Assembly: GCA_036337945.1 (NCBI GenBank)
Contig: JAYZDF010000139.1
Span: 1-35,956, forward strand
Source of the DNA: JAYZDF01 sp036337945
GTDB lineage: Bacteria > Myxococcota > Kuafuiibacteriia > Kuafuiibacteriales > Kuafuiibacteriaceae
Reading direction: 5' to 3'
DNA: 35,956 bases
Below the pieces are notes generated by a model. The model was not told the origin of the DNA, did not search any database, and saw only the letters and a program-made list of their open reading frames with translations. Positions within the stretch are counted from its first letter, which is position 1. Each line of letters starts with the position of its first letter. The position numbers and the translations under genes were made by a program. Below, piece after piece: positions 8,399 through 15,183 of the stretch.

Positions 8399-8401
8399 CG
8401 C

Positions 8402-8710
8402 TTAGAACATCCCTGGAATACCCATTCCACCGGTTACTTTTCCAACTTCGTTTTGCATCATTTCACCGGCTCGACTAATCGCTTGATTCGTGGCCGCGAC
8501 GATGAGGTCTTGCAGCATTTCGATATCGTCAGGGTCGACAACTTCTTTCTCTATCCTCACCGATTTGATTTCGTTTTTACCGTTTGCAACAACGACAACC
8601 ATCCCGCCACCGGCGGTGCCTTCCACTGTCTTGTTACCAACCTCTTCCTGTATCTTCTCGATCTTGCCTTTCATTCGTTGTGCTTGACGCATCATCTCTT
8701 GAATATTCAT
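8402..8710 (-). CDS. ybaB: YbaB/EbfC nucleoid-associated protein
   Basis: 102 aa. The N-terminus NIQEMMRQAQRMKGKIEKIQ and the central GTAGGGMVVVVANGKNEI beta segment are characteristic of the YbaB/EbfC DNA-binding dimer. It is located between dnaX and recR, its near-universal position, 11 bp downstream of the dnaX stop. GGAAGGATAGG lies upstream of ATG 8710 as the ribosome binding site. Confidence 0.96.
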   Translation of the reverse strand: MNIQEMMRQAQRMKGKIEKIQEEVGNKTVEGTAGGGMVVVVANGKNEIKSVRIEKEVVDPDDIEMLQDLIVAATNQAISRAGEMMQNEVGKVTGGMGIPGMF

Positions 8711-8721
8711 GGTTGTATTTC

Positions 8722-9669
8722 CTATCCTTCCAAATCGGGGCTGAGTATTCTTACTCGGCCTACTTCGGCATTCAGTTCCTCTCTAATAGCCTTGACCGCT
8801 GGATGAATCTTAGCCTGCCGAATTAATTCGTATCGTTTTTGCTGTCGGACACTGATCGCCGCTTCGTCAAGTGTTTGTGGCATTTTCGTGCCTTCTTTCG
8901 GGACATCCGCTGAAACACGTTCCACCTCGAGGGTCGTCTCTTGCCGAAAGAAACCCTTTAAGGCTTCTTGCAAGAAAGAATGAACAGTTGGGGAAGAAAT
9001 TGTCGATAAATCAAAGGCTGACTCACACCCGAGTAATACTTTCCCGGCCTCGAATTGAAGAGGTCTTACGAGGGTAAGGGTGCCACTCAGCGTGGGACGT
9101 TGTTTCTTGATGATTTTTACGAAGTCAGCAAAACTTCGTTCTCCTTGCGCGGCAGGCCGCCTCCTTTGCGGTTTTTCCTCTTGAGCTTCAGGCTGTGAAG
9201 GTGCCGCCGACCCGCGGGCGCTCAAATGGGTCGGTAAATTATTGGGGCTTTGATCGGGCCCAGCTATTTCGTCCCACTCAATCGGCGGCGGTTCCTCCGG
9301 CCCCCGCTGAGAAGCATCATCATTTTTTGCTTCGCCAGGGTAATTCGCCGCCATTTTTTCCCACGGCTTCAATGCCCGTTTTGGAGACTGATTTACTACG
9401 GGGGCTGGTGGCGTCAGTCTTGAACCGACCACCGGTTTTTTTATTTTCGGAGTACTTGCTGCGTCCATCTCTTTACGTGACGGGTGCCCGGATGAGTCGC
9501 CCTGAGAAGAACGAGGCTGATTCGGTTCAGTCTGAGCAGTATTTGAAGCCTTAGCGGTTTGACCTTCGAAAGGGACGAGAAGCAGCCGCACCTCCTGGGG
9601 CGGCGCTACGGTCTGAACGAGCACTGCCAGTGCTCTTACTAGAGCCACCCATGACCAATTGCCCCTCAA
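8722..9669 (-). CDS. dnaX: DnaX tau-specific C-terminal region in the +1 frame
   Basis: This frame is open from 9669 to 8722. Its first ~35 residues overlap the gamma-like frame and are not domain-like. From about 9570 on it is a Pro/Glu/Gln-rich linker, then a folded C-terminal region (FADFVKIIKKQRPTLSG, VLLGCESAFDLSTI) that resembles the tau region of DnaX, which contacts DnaB helicase and the polymerase alpha subunit. It has no convincing start codon and RBS of its own, so it is most likely joined to the upstream frame by a +1 shift near CCC-TTT-CGA (9574-9566), giving a tau of about 694 aa. Alternatives are a base-call/assembly indel, or internal initiation after AGGAGG (9596-9591). Confidence 0.8.
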   Translation of the reverse strand: MRGNWSWVALVRALAVLVQTVAPPQEVRLLLVPFEGQTAKASNTAQTEPNQPRSSQGDSSGHPSRKEMDAASTPKIKKPVVGSRLTPPAPVVNQSPKRALKPWEKMAANYPGEAKNDDASQRGPEEPPPIEWDEIAGPDQSPNNLPTHLSARGSAAPSQPEAQEEKPQRRRPAAQGERSFADFVKIIKKQRPTLSGTLTLVRPLQFEAGKVLLGCESAFDLSTISSPTVHSFLQEALKGFFRQETTLEVERVSADVPKEGTKMPQTLDEAAISVRQQKRYELIRQAKIHPAVKAIREELNAEVGRVRILSPDLEG

Positions 9670-10807
9670 GCGCTTCGAGTTTACGCATGAGGTCCGTCAC
9701 AGGCACCCGCATTGGTTGTTCGGCCAAGCTCGCTAAACCAACTTCTAAAGTAAATCGCGGAAAGGCAGAGTGTCCGAGTTTTTGAACTACTTTGCTCAAC
9801 TCTTCGAACAAGCGCTCGAGATTGGGTGCATCGAAATTTCGAGCCTGAGCAACCAAGGTATCAATCTCATCCGAAGGACGGTCCAGCAGGTTCTCTGGAG
9901 TATTTACGAGTTTTGCGACCAAGAGGTCTCGGCTGTACTCGATCAAAGCATCTCCGAAGCGTTTTAGGTCCAGGCCACGGTCGTAAACGGTTTTGACCTT
10001 TTCGAGGACATGGGCGGGTTGCCGCCCCATGATTGCTTCAACGGTCTCCGCAAGCACGGCACGATCGGCAACGCCAAGAGACTCTCTGATCAACTCACCA
10101 TCTAGCTTCCGCCCGTCAGCAAAGGTCAATACTTGTTCCAAGAGAGATTGTGCATCTCTCATCGAACCTTCGGACTCTCGTGCAATGAGACTGAGATCAC
10201 TTGGTTCGTGTTCGATTGATTCAGCGGAAAGTATCTCGCTCAGCCTCTCCGCGATTCGTGTCGTCGGGATTCGTCTAAAATCGTATCTCTGGCAGCGCGA
10301 TAGAATAGTGACTGGAATTTTATGAACATCAGTAGTCGCTAAGATAAATTTCACATGTGAGGGAGGCTCTTCCAGAGTCTTCAAAAGCGCGTTGAAAGCC
10401 CCTGTCGACAGCATATGTACTTCATCAATGATATATATTTTGAATCGGGCCTTACTCGGAAGATAGCGAACGTTATCTATAATCTCTCGAACATTGGAAA
10501 CACCCGTGTTTGATGCTGCATCAATTTCAATCACATCCGTGGCGCGGCTTTCTGAAATTTCGGTGCAGGCAGAACAAACACCGCAAGGCTGCGCGTTTGG
10601 TCCATCAGAGGCCTCACAGCATAATGCTTTTGCAAGGATTCTCGCGGCCGACGTCTTTCCGACGCCTCGAGCGCCCGTAAATAAGAATGCGTGCGCAATA
10701 CGTCCCGAAGTCAGAGCGTTCGTAAGCGTCCGTGTAATATGTTCTTGGCCAAGAATTTCAGCAAATTGCTGGGGGCGCCACTTACGAGCGAGAACTAGAT
10801 AACTCAT
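9551..10807 (-). CDS. dnaX: DNA polymerase III gamma subunit / N-terminal part of tau
   Basis: 418 aa; E. coli gamma is 431. It begins MSYLVLARKWRPQQFAEILGQ. Walker A is GARGVGKTSAARILA, the zinc module is CCEAS...CGVCSAC, Walker B is IYIIDEVHMLS, sensor 1 is LATTDVHKIP and the SRC motif is ILSRCQRYDFRRI: a complete clamp-loader AAA+ ATPase with domains I-III. It ends 31 residues after MRKLEALEGQL in a Ser/Gly/Ala-rich tail at TAA 9553-9551, close to where gamma ends in E. coli. The next domain continues in another frame. It lies between the SRP RNA gene and ybaB. Confidence 0.95.
   Translation of the reverse strand: MSYLVLARKWRPQQFAEILGQEHITRTLTNALTSGRIAHAFLFTGARGVGKTSAARILAKALCCEASDGPNAQPCGVCSACTEISESRATDVIEIDAASNTGVSNVREIIDNVRYLPSKARFKIYIIDEVHMLSTGAFNALLKTLEEPPSHVKFILATTDVHKIPVTILSRCQRYDFRRIPTTRIAERLSEILSAESIEHEPSDLSLIARESEGSMRDAQSLLEQVLTFADGRKLDGELIRESLGVADRAVLAETVEAIMGRQPAHVLEKVKTVYDRGLDLKRFGDALIEYSRDLLVAKLVNTPENLLDRPSDEIDTLVAQARNFDAPNLERLFEELSKVVQKLGHSAFPRFTLEVGLASLAEQPMRVPVTDLMRKLEALEGQLVMGGSSKSTGSARSDRSAAPGGAAASRPFRRSNR
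9566..9596 (-). promoter_or_regulatory. Candidate +1 frameshift site in dnaX
   Basis: In the gamma frame the codons run CGT-CCC-TTT-CGA-AGG, with CCC at 9574-9572. A one-base forward slip lets both Pro-tRNA (CCC to CCT) and Phe-tRNA (TTT to TTC) re-pair well, followed by the potentially slow CGA. A Shine-Dalgarno-like AGGAGG (9596-9591) lies 16 nt upstream. The gamma stop follows 12 nt after TTT-CGA. The shift direction (+1) differs from the -1 site of E. coli dnaX. Confidence 0.45.
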
Positions 10808-10903
10808 CAGTAATTTATTGCTCAGTCTTCCCGTCCTTAGCTCGATTCACCTGGTACGGTGTTTCAAGAAAGGATCTATAACGCCCTGCTCTCAATAGCT
10901 TAC

Positions 10904-10920
10904 GCCACTAAAAAAGTGGC
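10904..10920 (-). other. Perfect hairpin just after SRP RNA
   Basis: GCCACT / AGTGGC stem with a 5-base A(T)-tract loop, immediately 3' of the SRP RNA. There is no T-tract after the stem, so it is not a standard terminator. It may define the 3' end or a processing site, with read-through into dnaX. Confidence 0.4.
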
Positions 10921-11019
10921 CGCCAGGCACCCTGCAACACACGCGCTGCATCCCTACCCTTGCTTCCTTCCGGACCTGGGGGGGTTCGGGACCGCTCGTT
11001 GCGCAGGACCCGGCGACCG
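10917..11019 (-). ncRNA. ffs: Signal recognition particle RNA (4.5S / bacterial small type)
   Basis: The minus strand carries the invariant apical domain CAGGTCCGGAAGGAAGCA followed by GGGATGCAGCGCGTGT, the Ffh-binding asymmetric loop and GGAA tetraloop region. The ends pair: GCCGGG...GCGCAAC near the 5' end against GTTGCAGGG...CCTGGC near the 3' end, making one long hairpin of about 100 nt without an Alu domain. It lies directly upstream of dnaX. Its promoter is read as TTGCAA-N17-TAGCTT. End positions are good to a few bases. Confidence 0.95.
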
Positions 11020-11025
11020 AGACGG

Positions 11026-11054
11026 AAGCTAGAGGGCTTTGATCTTGATTGCAA
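11026..11054 (-). promoter_or_regulatory. Promoter of the SRP RNA gene
   Basis: On the minus strand TTGCAA (11054-11049), 17 bp, TAGCTT (11031-11026). Initiation about 7 nt later, near 11019, coincides with the 5' arm of the SRP RNA hairpin, which supports the call. Confidence 0.6.
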
Positions 11055-11068
11055 GTATTAGTTGTAAC

Positions 11069-11097
11069 TTGCCAAGTCATTCTCAAATCGGTAGGAC
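11069..11097 (+). promoter_or_regulatory. Promoter of tRNA-Ser
   Basis: TTGCCA (11069-11074), 17 bp, TAGGAC (11092-11097). Initiation near 11104 is 5 nt before the mature tRNA. It is divergent from the SRP RNA promoter, with the two -35 elements only 14 bp apart. Confidence 0.55.
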
Positions 11098-11108
11098 GCT
11101 CCTCGGAT

Positions 11109-11193
11109 GGAGAGTTGACCGAGTGGCTGAAGGTGCACGCTTGGAAAGCGTGTGTGCGGCAACGTACCGGGGGTTCGAATCCCCCACTCTCCG
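11109..11193 (+). tRNA. tRNA-Ser(GGA)
   Basis: Acceptor GGAGAGT pairs with ACTCTCC, plus discriminator G at 11193. The anticodon stem-loop CGCTTGGAAAGCG gives anticodon GGA. There is a long class II variable arm (TGTGCGGCAACGTACC) and a T-arm with GTTCGAATC. CCA is not encoded. It reads against the surrounding tadA/ffs/dnaX genes, so transcripts running from tadA towards dnaX would be antisense to it. Confidence 0.97.
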
Positions 11194-11199
11194 TGTCCG

Positions 11200-11667
11200 T
11201 TATTTTGCCAGCTTCGCTCGAGCTCTTTTTGCCCGAAAAAACGCAGTCAGCAACTTTGAGCATTCTTCCTTAGAAACGCCCCCAATGACCTCTATTTGGT
11301 GATTTAACCTCTCGTCTCTGGCGATATTATATAGACTACCCACCGCACCCGCCTTCGGATCCGAAGCTCCATAAACGAGCCGGTCTACTCTCGCATTCAC
11401 TAACGCGCCCGCGCACATCGGACAAGGTTCAAGCGTTACATATAAGGTTCCACCACTAAGCCTCCATCGTCCAAGCGCCTGGCTGGCTCGTTTCAGTGCA
11501 AGAATTTCCGCATGGGCAGTGGGGTCGCGGCCTGACTCGCGCTCATTATGCGCTACCGCAACTATCCGATTTTCATAAACAAACACGGCTCCTACTGGAA
11601 CCTCATCGAGCTCCGCTGCTTTTCGCGCAAAGGTTAGCGCATAGTCCATCCAATGTTCGTGCTCCAT
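11200..11667 (-). CDS. tadA: tRNA-specific adenosine-34 deaminase TadA
   Basis: 155 aa from ATG 11667 (AGGG 6 nt upstream); a TTG at 11685 overlaps the previous stop and is less likely. The zinc/catalytic motif HAEILALKRA (His ligand and proton-shuttling Glu) and PCPMCAGAL (two Cys ligands) are intact. It converts A34 to inosine in tRNA-Arg(ACG). It begins 7 bp after the E1-beta stop, so it can share that transcript, and it heads the conserved tadA-SRP RNA-dnaX-ybaB-recR order. It ends 6 bp from tRNA-Ser on the other strand. Confidence 0.95.
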   Translation of the reverse strand: MEHEHWMDYALTFARKAAELDEVPVGAVFVYENRIVAVAHNERESGRDPTAHAEILALKRASQALGRWRLSGGTLYVTLEPCPMCAGALVNARVDRLVYGASDPKAGAVGSLYNIARDERLNHQIEVIGGVSKEECSKLLTAFFRAKRARAKLAK

Positions 11668-11674
11668 GTAAACC

Positions 11675-12637
11675 CTAATACTCAAGCAGTTTCATGAGCG
11701 CTTGGGTAACTTTCTCTTCATTCGGACGAAAGAAATGCTCCAAATTTTTCTCTGAAGGCGTCGGAGAGTCCAATGCTGTAACTCGGGCAATAGGAGCATC
11801 CAACTGATCAAACGCTAGATCAGCCACGGTCGCAGCAACCTCCGAAATGAACCCACCCGTTCGCGTGGCTTCTGAAACGAGAAGAAGTCTTCCCGTTTTG
11901 CTGACCGATCCAAGCACCGCTTTGTGATCCCAAGGAATCAGAGTCCTCAAGTCTAAGACTTCGACTTCATAGCCCGCTTCCCGAACGCGCTTGGCCGCCT
12001 CGATAGCCATCGGCACCCCGTTTCCGTACGCAACCACCGTTGCATGGTGACCCTCTTGGCAAACGCGAGCTCGACCGAATTCAACTACTCGATCATCGAC
12101 GTCGCCCTTTATCCTTCGATACATCCATTTCTGTTCCAAAAATATCACGGGGTCAGGATCTCGAATTGCGGCCTTGATGAGCCCTTTTGCGTCTTCCGCA
12201 GTCGTTGGTGCTACGACTTTTAACCCGGGCGTATGACAGAACCAAGCCTCAGGATTCCGGGAATGAAAAGGCCCGCCTCCAACACCACCGCCCGAAGGCA
12301 ATCTTACTACCATTGGCACTGACACTTTGAGCCGATAGTGAAAGGTTGCAGCATTTTGGACAAGCTGAGAAAAGCCAGAGGTCACGAAATCTGCAAATTG
12401 CATCTCCGCGACCGGTCGCTGTCCGCGAATAGCTGCACCAATTGATGTACCAATAATGAGCGCTTCGGCAATCGGCGTATCAACCACTCTTTCGGGTCCG
12501 AATTCGTCGAGCAATCCAGCCGTCGCTTTAAAAGCACCACCAAAATGGCCTATGTCTTCCCCTATAACAAACACACTGGGGTCCCGTCGCATTTCTTCTG
12601 CGAGACCCTCACGAATCGCTTCAATATAAGTAATCAT
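11675..12637 (-). CDS. 2-oxo acid dehydrogenase E1 component, beta subunit
   Basis: 320 aa from ATG 12637, which overlaps the E1-alpha stop (ATGA); an upstream start at 12655 would lie inside E1-alpha. It is a transketolase-like pyrimidine domain plus C-terminal domain: ITYIEAIREGLAEEM, EDIGHFGGAF, FADFVTSGFSQLVQNAATF, LPSGGGVGGGPFHSRNPEAWF, EVLDLRTLIPWD. With E1-alpha it forms the alpha2-beta2 E1 that decarboxylates a 2-oxo acid using thiamine diphosphate. Whether the substrate is pyruvate or branched-chain oxo acids cannot be settled by eye. Confidence 0.94.
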   Translation of the reverse strand: MITYIEAIREGLAEEMRRDPSVFVIGEDIGHFGGAFKATAGLLDEFGPERVVDTPIAEALIIGTSIGAAIRGQRPVAEMQFADFVTSGFSQLVQNAATFHYRLKVSVPMVVRLPSGGGVGGGPFHSRNPEAWFCHTPGLKVVAPTTAEDAKGLIKAAIRDPDPVIFLEQKWMYRRIKGDVDDRVVEFGRARVCQEGHHATVVAYGNGVPMAIEAAKRVREAGYEVEVLDLRTLIPWDHKAVLGSVSKTGRLLLVSEATRTGGFISEVAATVADLAFDQLDAPIARVTALDSPTPSEKNLEHFFRPNEEKVTQALMKLLEY

Positions 12638-13734
12638 GGTGTAGGCACCGTCCACTCAGATTTCCAGTGACGAAACACATCTTGACCTGCTTCGTTCCCT
12701 TCTGGAGAGGGCTCGGACTCTGCAAGACTGATTGCACTTTCAATCTCACTGTCGATCTCTAGTTTCAAAGTTTCTAAGTCATCCTCGGTCAAAATCGAGT
12801 TATCAAGCACATAGTTTCTGATTCGCAAGACCGGGTCCCAGTTTTTCCATTGTTCCAATAAATCGGGCGGCACATATTTGAAGTCATCATGTTCTGAATG
12901 CCCCCTCAGTCGCATTGTCTTGCATTCGAGAAGTGTGGGTCCCTCTCCGTTACGCCCTCGCTCTAATGCCTTTTGAGCTGCGCGATAAACAACAAAAGCG
13001 TCGGTCCCATCAATCGTCTCTCCGCTCATTCCATATCCATTCGCACGTTCGCTAAGTTCATGACACGCGTATTGAATAGTATTCGGTGTCGAGTAAGCAT
13101 ACTGGTTATTAACAATGACAAACAGGATTGGAAGTTTTTGAATTGCCGCAAAATTTAATGCCTCGTGAAAGTCTCCTAGCGACGTTGAACCATCACCGAT
13201 CGTCGTAAGCACCGAACATGGCGTTCCACGTTGGCGTTCTGCTAATGCAATACCAACTGCAACGGGCATCATGTGCGCAAGTGGTGAAATCATACCCACG
13301 ATATTCGAGCCTTCTTTTCCAAGATGCAGGCTGCTGTCTTTACCCCCTGTTTGACTCGTAGCGCGCTTCAAATATTGACGCATAATGTCTAAGGGTTTGT
13401 GGCCGCGAACAAGATGCGAACCCATGTCGCGATGCGTCGGAACAAGCACGTCATCTTCATTTAAAGCCAAGGCGGTACCCACGCTCGTCGCCTCGTTACC
13501 GATCCCTGTATAGCATCCGCCAGTAATTCTATTTTGTCGATAAAGCTCTACTGTGCGCTCTTCAACGCGTCTTGAGGTCATCATGAAACGAAGAAGTTTC
13601 TGCACATCAGATAGATTTGGAAGCTCACTTTGAGGGAGCTGATTTCCAATCTGCGGAGGCGTCGGACTCGGCGGCGGGGGTGGTGCCGGTGGATATCGCA
13701 AATTCATTTCTGTGCCGAATCTTGGTCCCGACAT
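12634..13734 (-). CDS. 2-oxo acid dehydrogenase E1 component, alpha subunit
   Basis: 366 aa (ATG 13734; ATG 13707 is an alternative that removes nine residues). The N-terminus has a proline run (PPAPPPPPSPTPP) not typical of the fold. The thiamine-diphosphate motif GDGSTSLGDFHEALNFAA...VNN is complete, and the substrate/phosphorylation-loop region MRLRGHSEHDDFKY is present. It is translationally coupled to E1-beta and starts 41 bp from the divergent E2 gene. It is part of the cytosolic pyruvate- or branched-chain-type dehydrogenase complex. No E3 (lipoamide dehydrogenase) gene is in the window. Confidence 0.94.
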   Translation of the reverse strand: MSGPRFGTEMNLRYPPAPPPPPSPTPPQIGNQLPQSELPNLSDVQKLLRFMMTSRRVEERTVELYRQNRITGGCYTGIGNEATSVGTALALNEDDVLVPTHRDMGSHLVRGHKPLDIMRQYLKRATSQTGGKDSSLHLGKEGSNIVGMISPLAHMMPVAVGIALAERQRGTPCSVLTTIGDGSTSLGDFHEALNFAAIQKLPILFVIVNNQYAYSTPNTIQYACHELSERANGYGMSGETIDGTDAFVVYRAAQKALERGRNGEGPTLLECKTMRLRGHSEHDDFKYVPPDLLEQWKNWDPVLRIRNYVLDNSILTEDDLETLKLEIDSEIESAISLAESEPSPEGNEAGQDVFRHWKSEWTVPTP

Positions 13735-13775
13735 TGAGGCGGGTCAAGCGTTCCAAGTTCTGGTATGTGGATATC

Positions 13776-15077
13776 ATGTCGGTAGTGATGCCCCAGCTGG
13801 GTGAAAGTATCGTTGAAGCGACCTTAGCGCGCTGGCTCGTACAGCCAGGCGACTCCGTGTCTTCAGGGCAGATCCTTGCCGAAGTAGAGACAGATAAAGC
13901 AACCAATGAAATTCCAGCACCACAAGCGGGAACCGTTGCGCAACTCCTCATTGGCGAAGGAGAAACAGTTGAGGTCGGAACAGTTATCTTAACCTTCGTC
14001 GAGGGGGCACAAAGTTCAATTCAAACCTCACCTCCACCTGTTCCGGAAATATCCCAAAGCGAGCTACCCAAACCAGCTCATGAAAGCGTACTTCGCCGTC
14101 GACTGCCTAGCCAACACCTCGCACCGCGCCCCGTTTCACGAACCGCTTCTCCAGCCGTCCGGCGAATAGCGAGAGAAGAGAATCTAGATTTAGATCTCGT
14201 TGCGGGCAGCGGTAAAAACGGTCGAATAACACGCCACGATGTCCTCACTCATTTGCAAAATAGTGCCGCTGAAAAATCAACGTCAGCGCCTATCGCCGCA
14301 GTGACTAATCAAAAAACTAATTCGGTATATCGGATACCGAAATACAAACCAAAGGCGGGTGACGAATCTGTCCCTTTCACTCGCCGACGACAATATATCT
14401 CGGAGCATATGGTCCATAGTCTGGGAACAGCCGCCCACGTCGCTGCCGTGACAGAAATTGACATGAATTATGTTATGAAGGCTCGGAGCACTGATGCGCT
14501 TATTGCTCAACAACGTGGCATAAAGCTCACTATCACTCCATATGTTGTCAGCGCAGTCGCCCAGGCACTTCACTCATTCCCGGAGCTAAATGCCGTTGTT
14601 GACGGAACGAACCTAATCCTGCGCCAGGAGCGTAATCTCGGCGTCGCTGTCAACACGAAACATGGACTCATGGTCCCTGTGATTCGAAACGCAGATGAGC
14701 TTGGTCTGCTCGGTATTGCGCGAAGTCTAGCAAGACTCACTCAGAAGGCATCGCAAGATACATTGCAAGCGGACGACCTTTCTGATGGCTCTTTCACGAT
14801 AAGCAACCCTGGCAAAGATGGTAATCTTTTTGGCGTCTCCATCATACGTCAGCCTGAGGTGGGCATCCTTCGTATCGGAAGTATCGTGAAGCGCCCTGTA
14901 GTGCGAGAAATTGAGGGTGAAGACGTGGTAGTCGTGCGCCCTATCATGTACGCCGCACTCAGCTACGACCATCGAGTTATCGATGGAGCTATCGGCAACG
15001 GGTTTTTGTCCCAAATCAAGGCCTTACTTGAGGAAACTCAGCCTTTGAGCGAGTCCTTTCTCGGCAAAAATCAGTAG
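13776..15077 (+). CDS. 2-oxo acid dehydrogenase E2, dihydrolipoamide acyltransferase
   Basis: 433 aa from ATG 13776, which begins the lipoyl domain directly (MSVVMPQLGESIVEATLARW); the frame is open further upstream but that lies inside the divergent E1-alpha gene. There is one lipoyl domain with the modified Lys in ETDKATNEIPAP (near residue 40), a Pro-rich linker, a peripheral-subunit-binding domain at about residues 125-160 (ASPAVRRIAREENLD...GRITRHDV), then the catalytic domain with SYDHRVIDG (His and Asp) near residue 398. The single lipoyl domain fits branched-chain or 2-oxoglutarate-like E2s as well as some bacterial pyruvate E2s. Confidence 0.94.
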   Translation: MSVVMPQLGESIVEATLARWLVQPGDSVSSGQILAEVETDKATNEIPAPQAGTVAQLLIGEGETVEVGTVILTFVEGAQSSIQTSPPPVPEISQSELPKPAHESVLRRRLPSQHLAPRPVSRTASPAVRRIAREENLDLDLVAGSGKNGRITRHDVLTHLQNSAAEKSTSAPIAAVTNQKTNSVYRIPKYKPKAGDESVPFTRRRQYISEHMVHSLGTAAHVAAVTEIDMNYVMKARSTDALIAQQRGIKLTITPYVVSAVAQALHSFPELNAVVDGTNLILRQERNLGVAVNTKHGLMVPVIRNADELGLLGIARSLARLTQKASQDTLQADDLSDGSFTISNPGKDGNLFGVSIIRQPEVGILRIGSIVKRPVVREIEGEDVVVVRPIMYAALSYDHRVIDGAIGNGFLSQIKALLEETQPLSESFLGKNQ

Positions 15078-15111
15078 TGTGACGAGTGACCGCAAAATTT
15101 CGGATTGCACG

Positions 15112-15133
15112 AATGTGATTTTCACATTTTTTT
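15112..15133 (+). terminator. Rho-independent-type terminator after E2
   Basis: AATGTGA, loop TTT, TCACATT, then TTTTT. The 7-bp stem is perfect but AT-rich, so it is probably of moderate strength. It separates E2 from the FHA gene. Confidence 0.6.
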
Positions 15134-15168
15134 GAGCGAGGACTCTTTTCGTTTCCCTTGATACAACC

Positions 15169-15183
15169 TATGTTCACCCTACA
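15169..15183 (+). promoter_or_regulatory. Candidate leaderless promoter (-10 TATGTT) of the FHA gene
   Basis: TATGTT (15169-15174), then CACCCTACA (9 nt), then GTG 15184. There is no Shine-Dalgarno. The same 9-mer occupies the same position before the gene at 25768. Confidence 0.5.

Noticed and set aside
8225..8806. 193-aa plus-strand frame opposite recR and ybaB
   Set aside because: It lies antisense to two confidently identified genes, has no family features and no Shine-Dalgarno; its length comes from the codon structure of the real genes.
9551..9669. Transcriptional slippage as the cause of the dnaX frame change
   Set aside because: There is no homopolymer of eight or more in the overlap; the longest runs are three to four bases, so a ribosomal +1 shift or an indel is more likely.
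10904..10920. Intrinsic terminator after the SRP RNA
   Set aside because: The stem is perfect but the T/A tract is in the loop, with none following the stem, so it does not fit a rho-independent terminator.
10892..11263. 123-aa minus-strand frame across the SRP RNA and tRNA region
   Set aside because: It covers the SRP RNA and the antisense of tRNA-Ser, both strongly supported structural RNAs; not coding.
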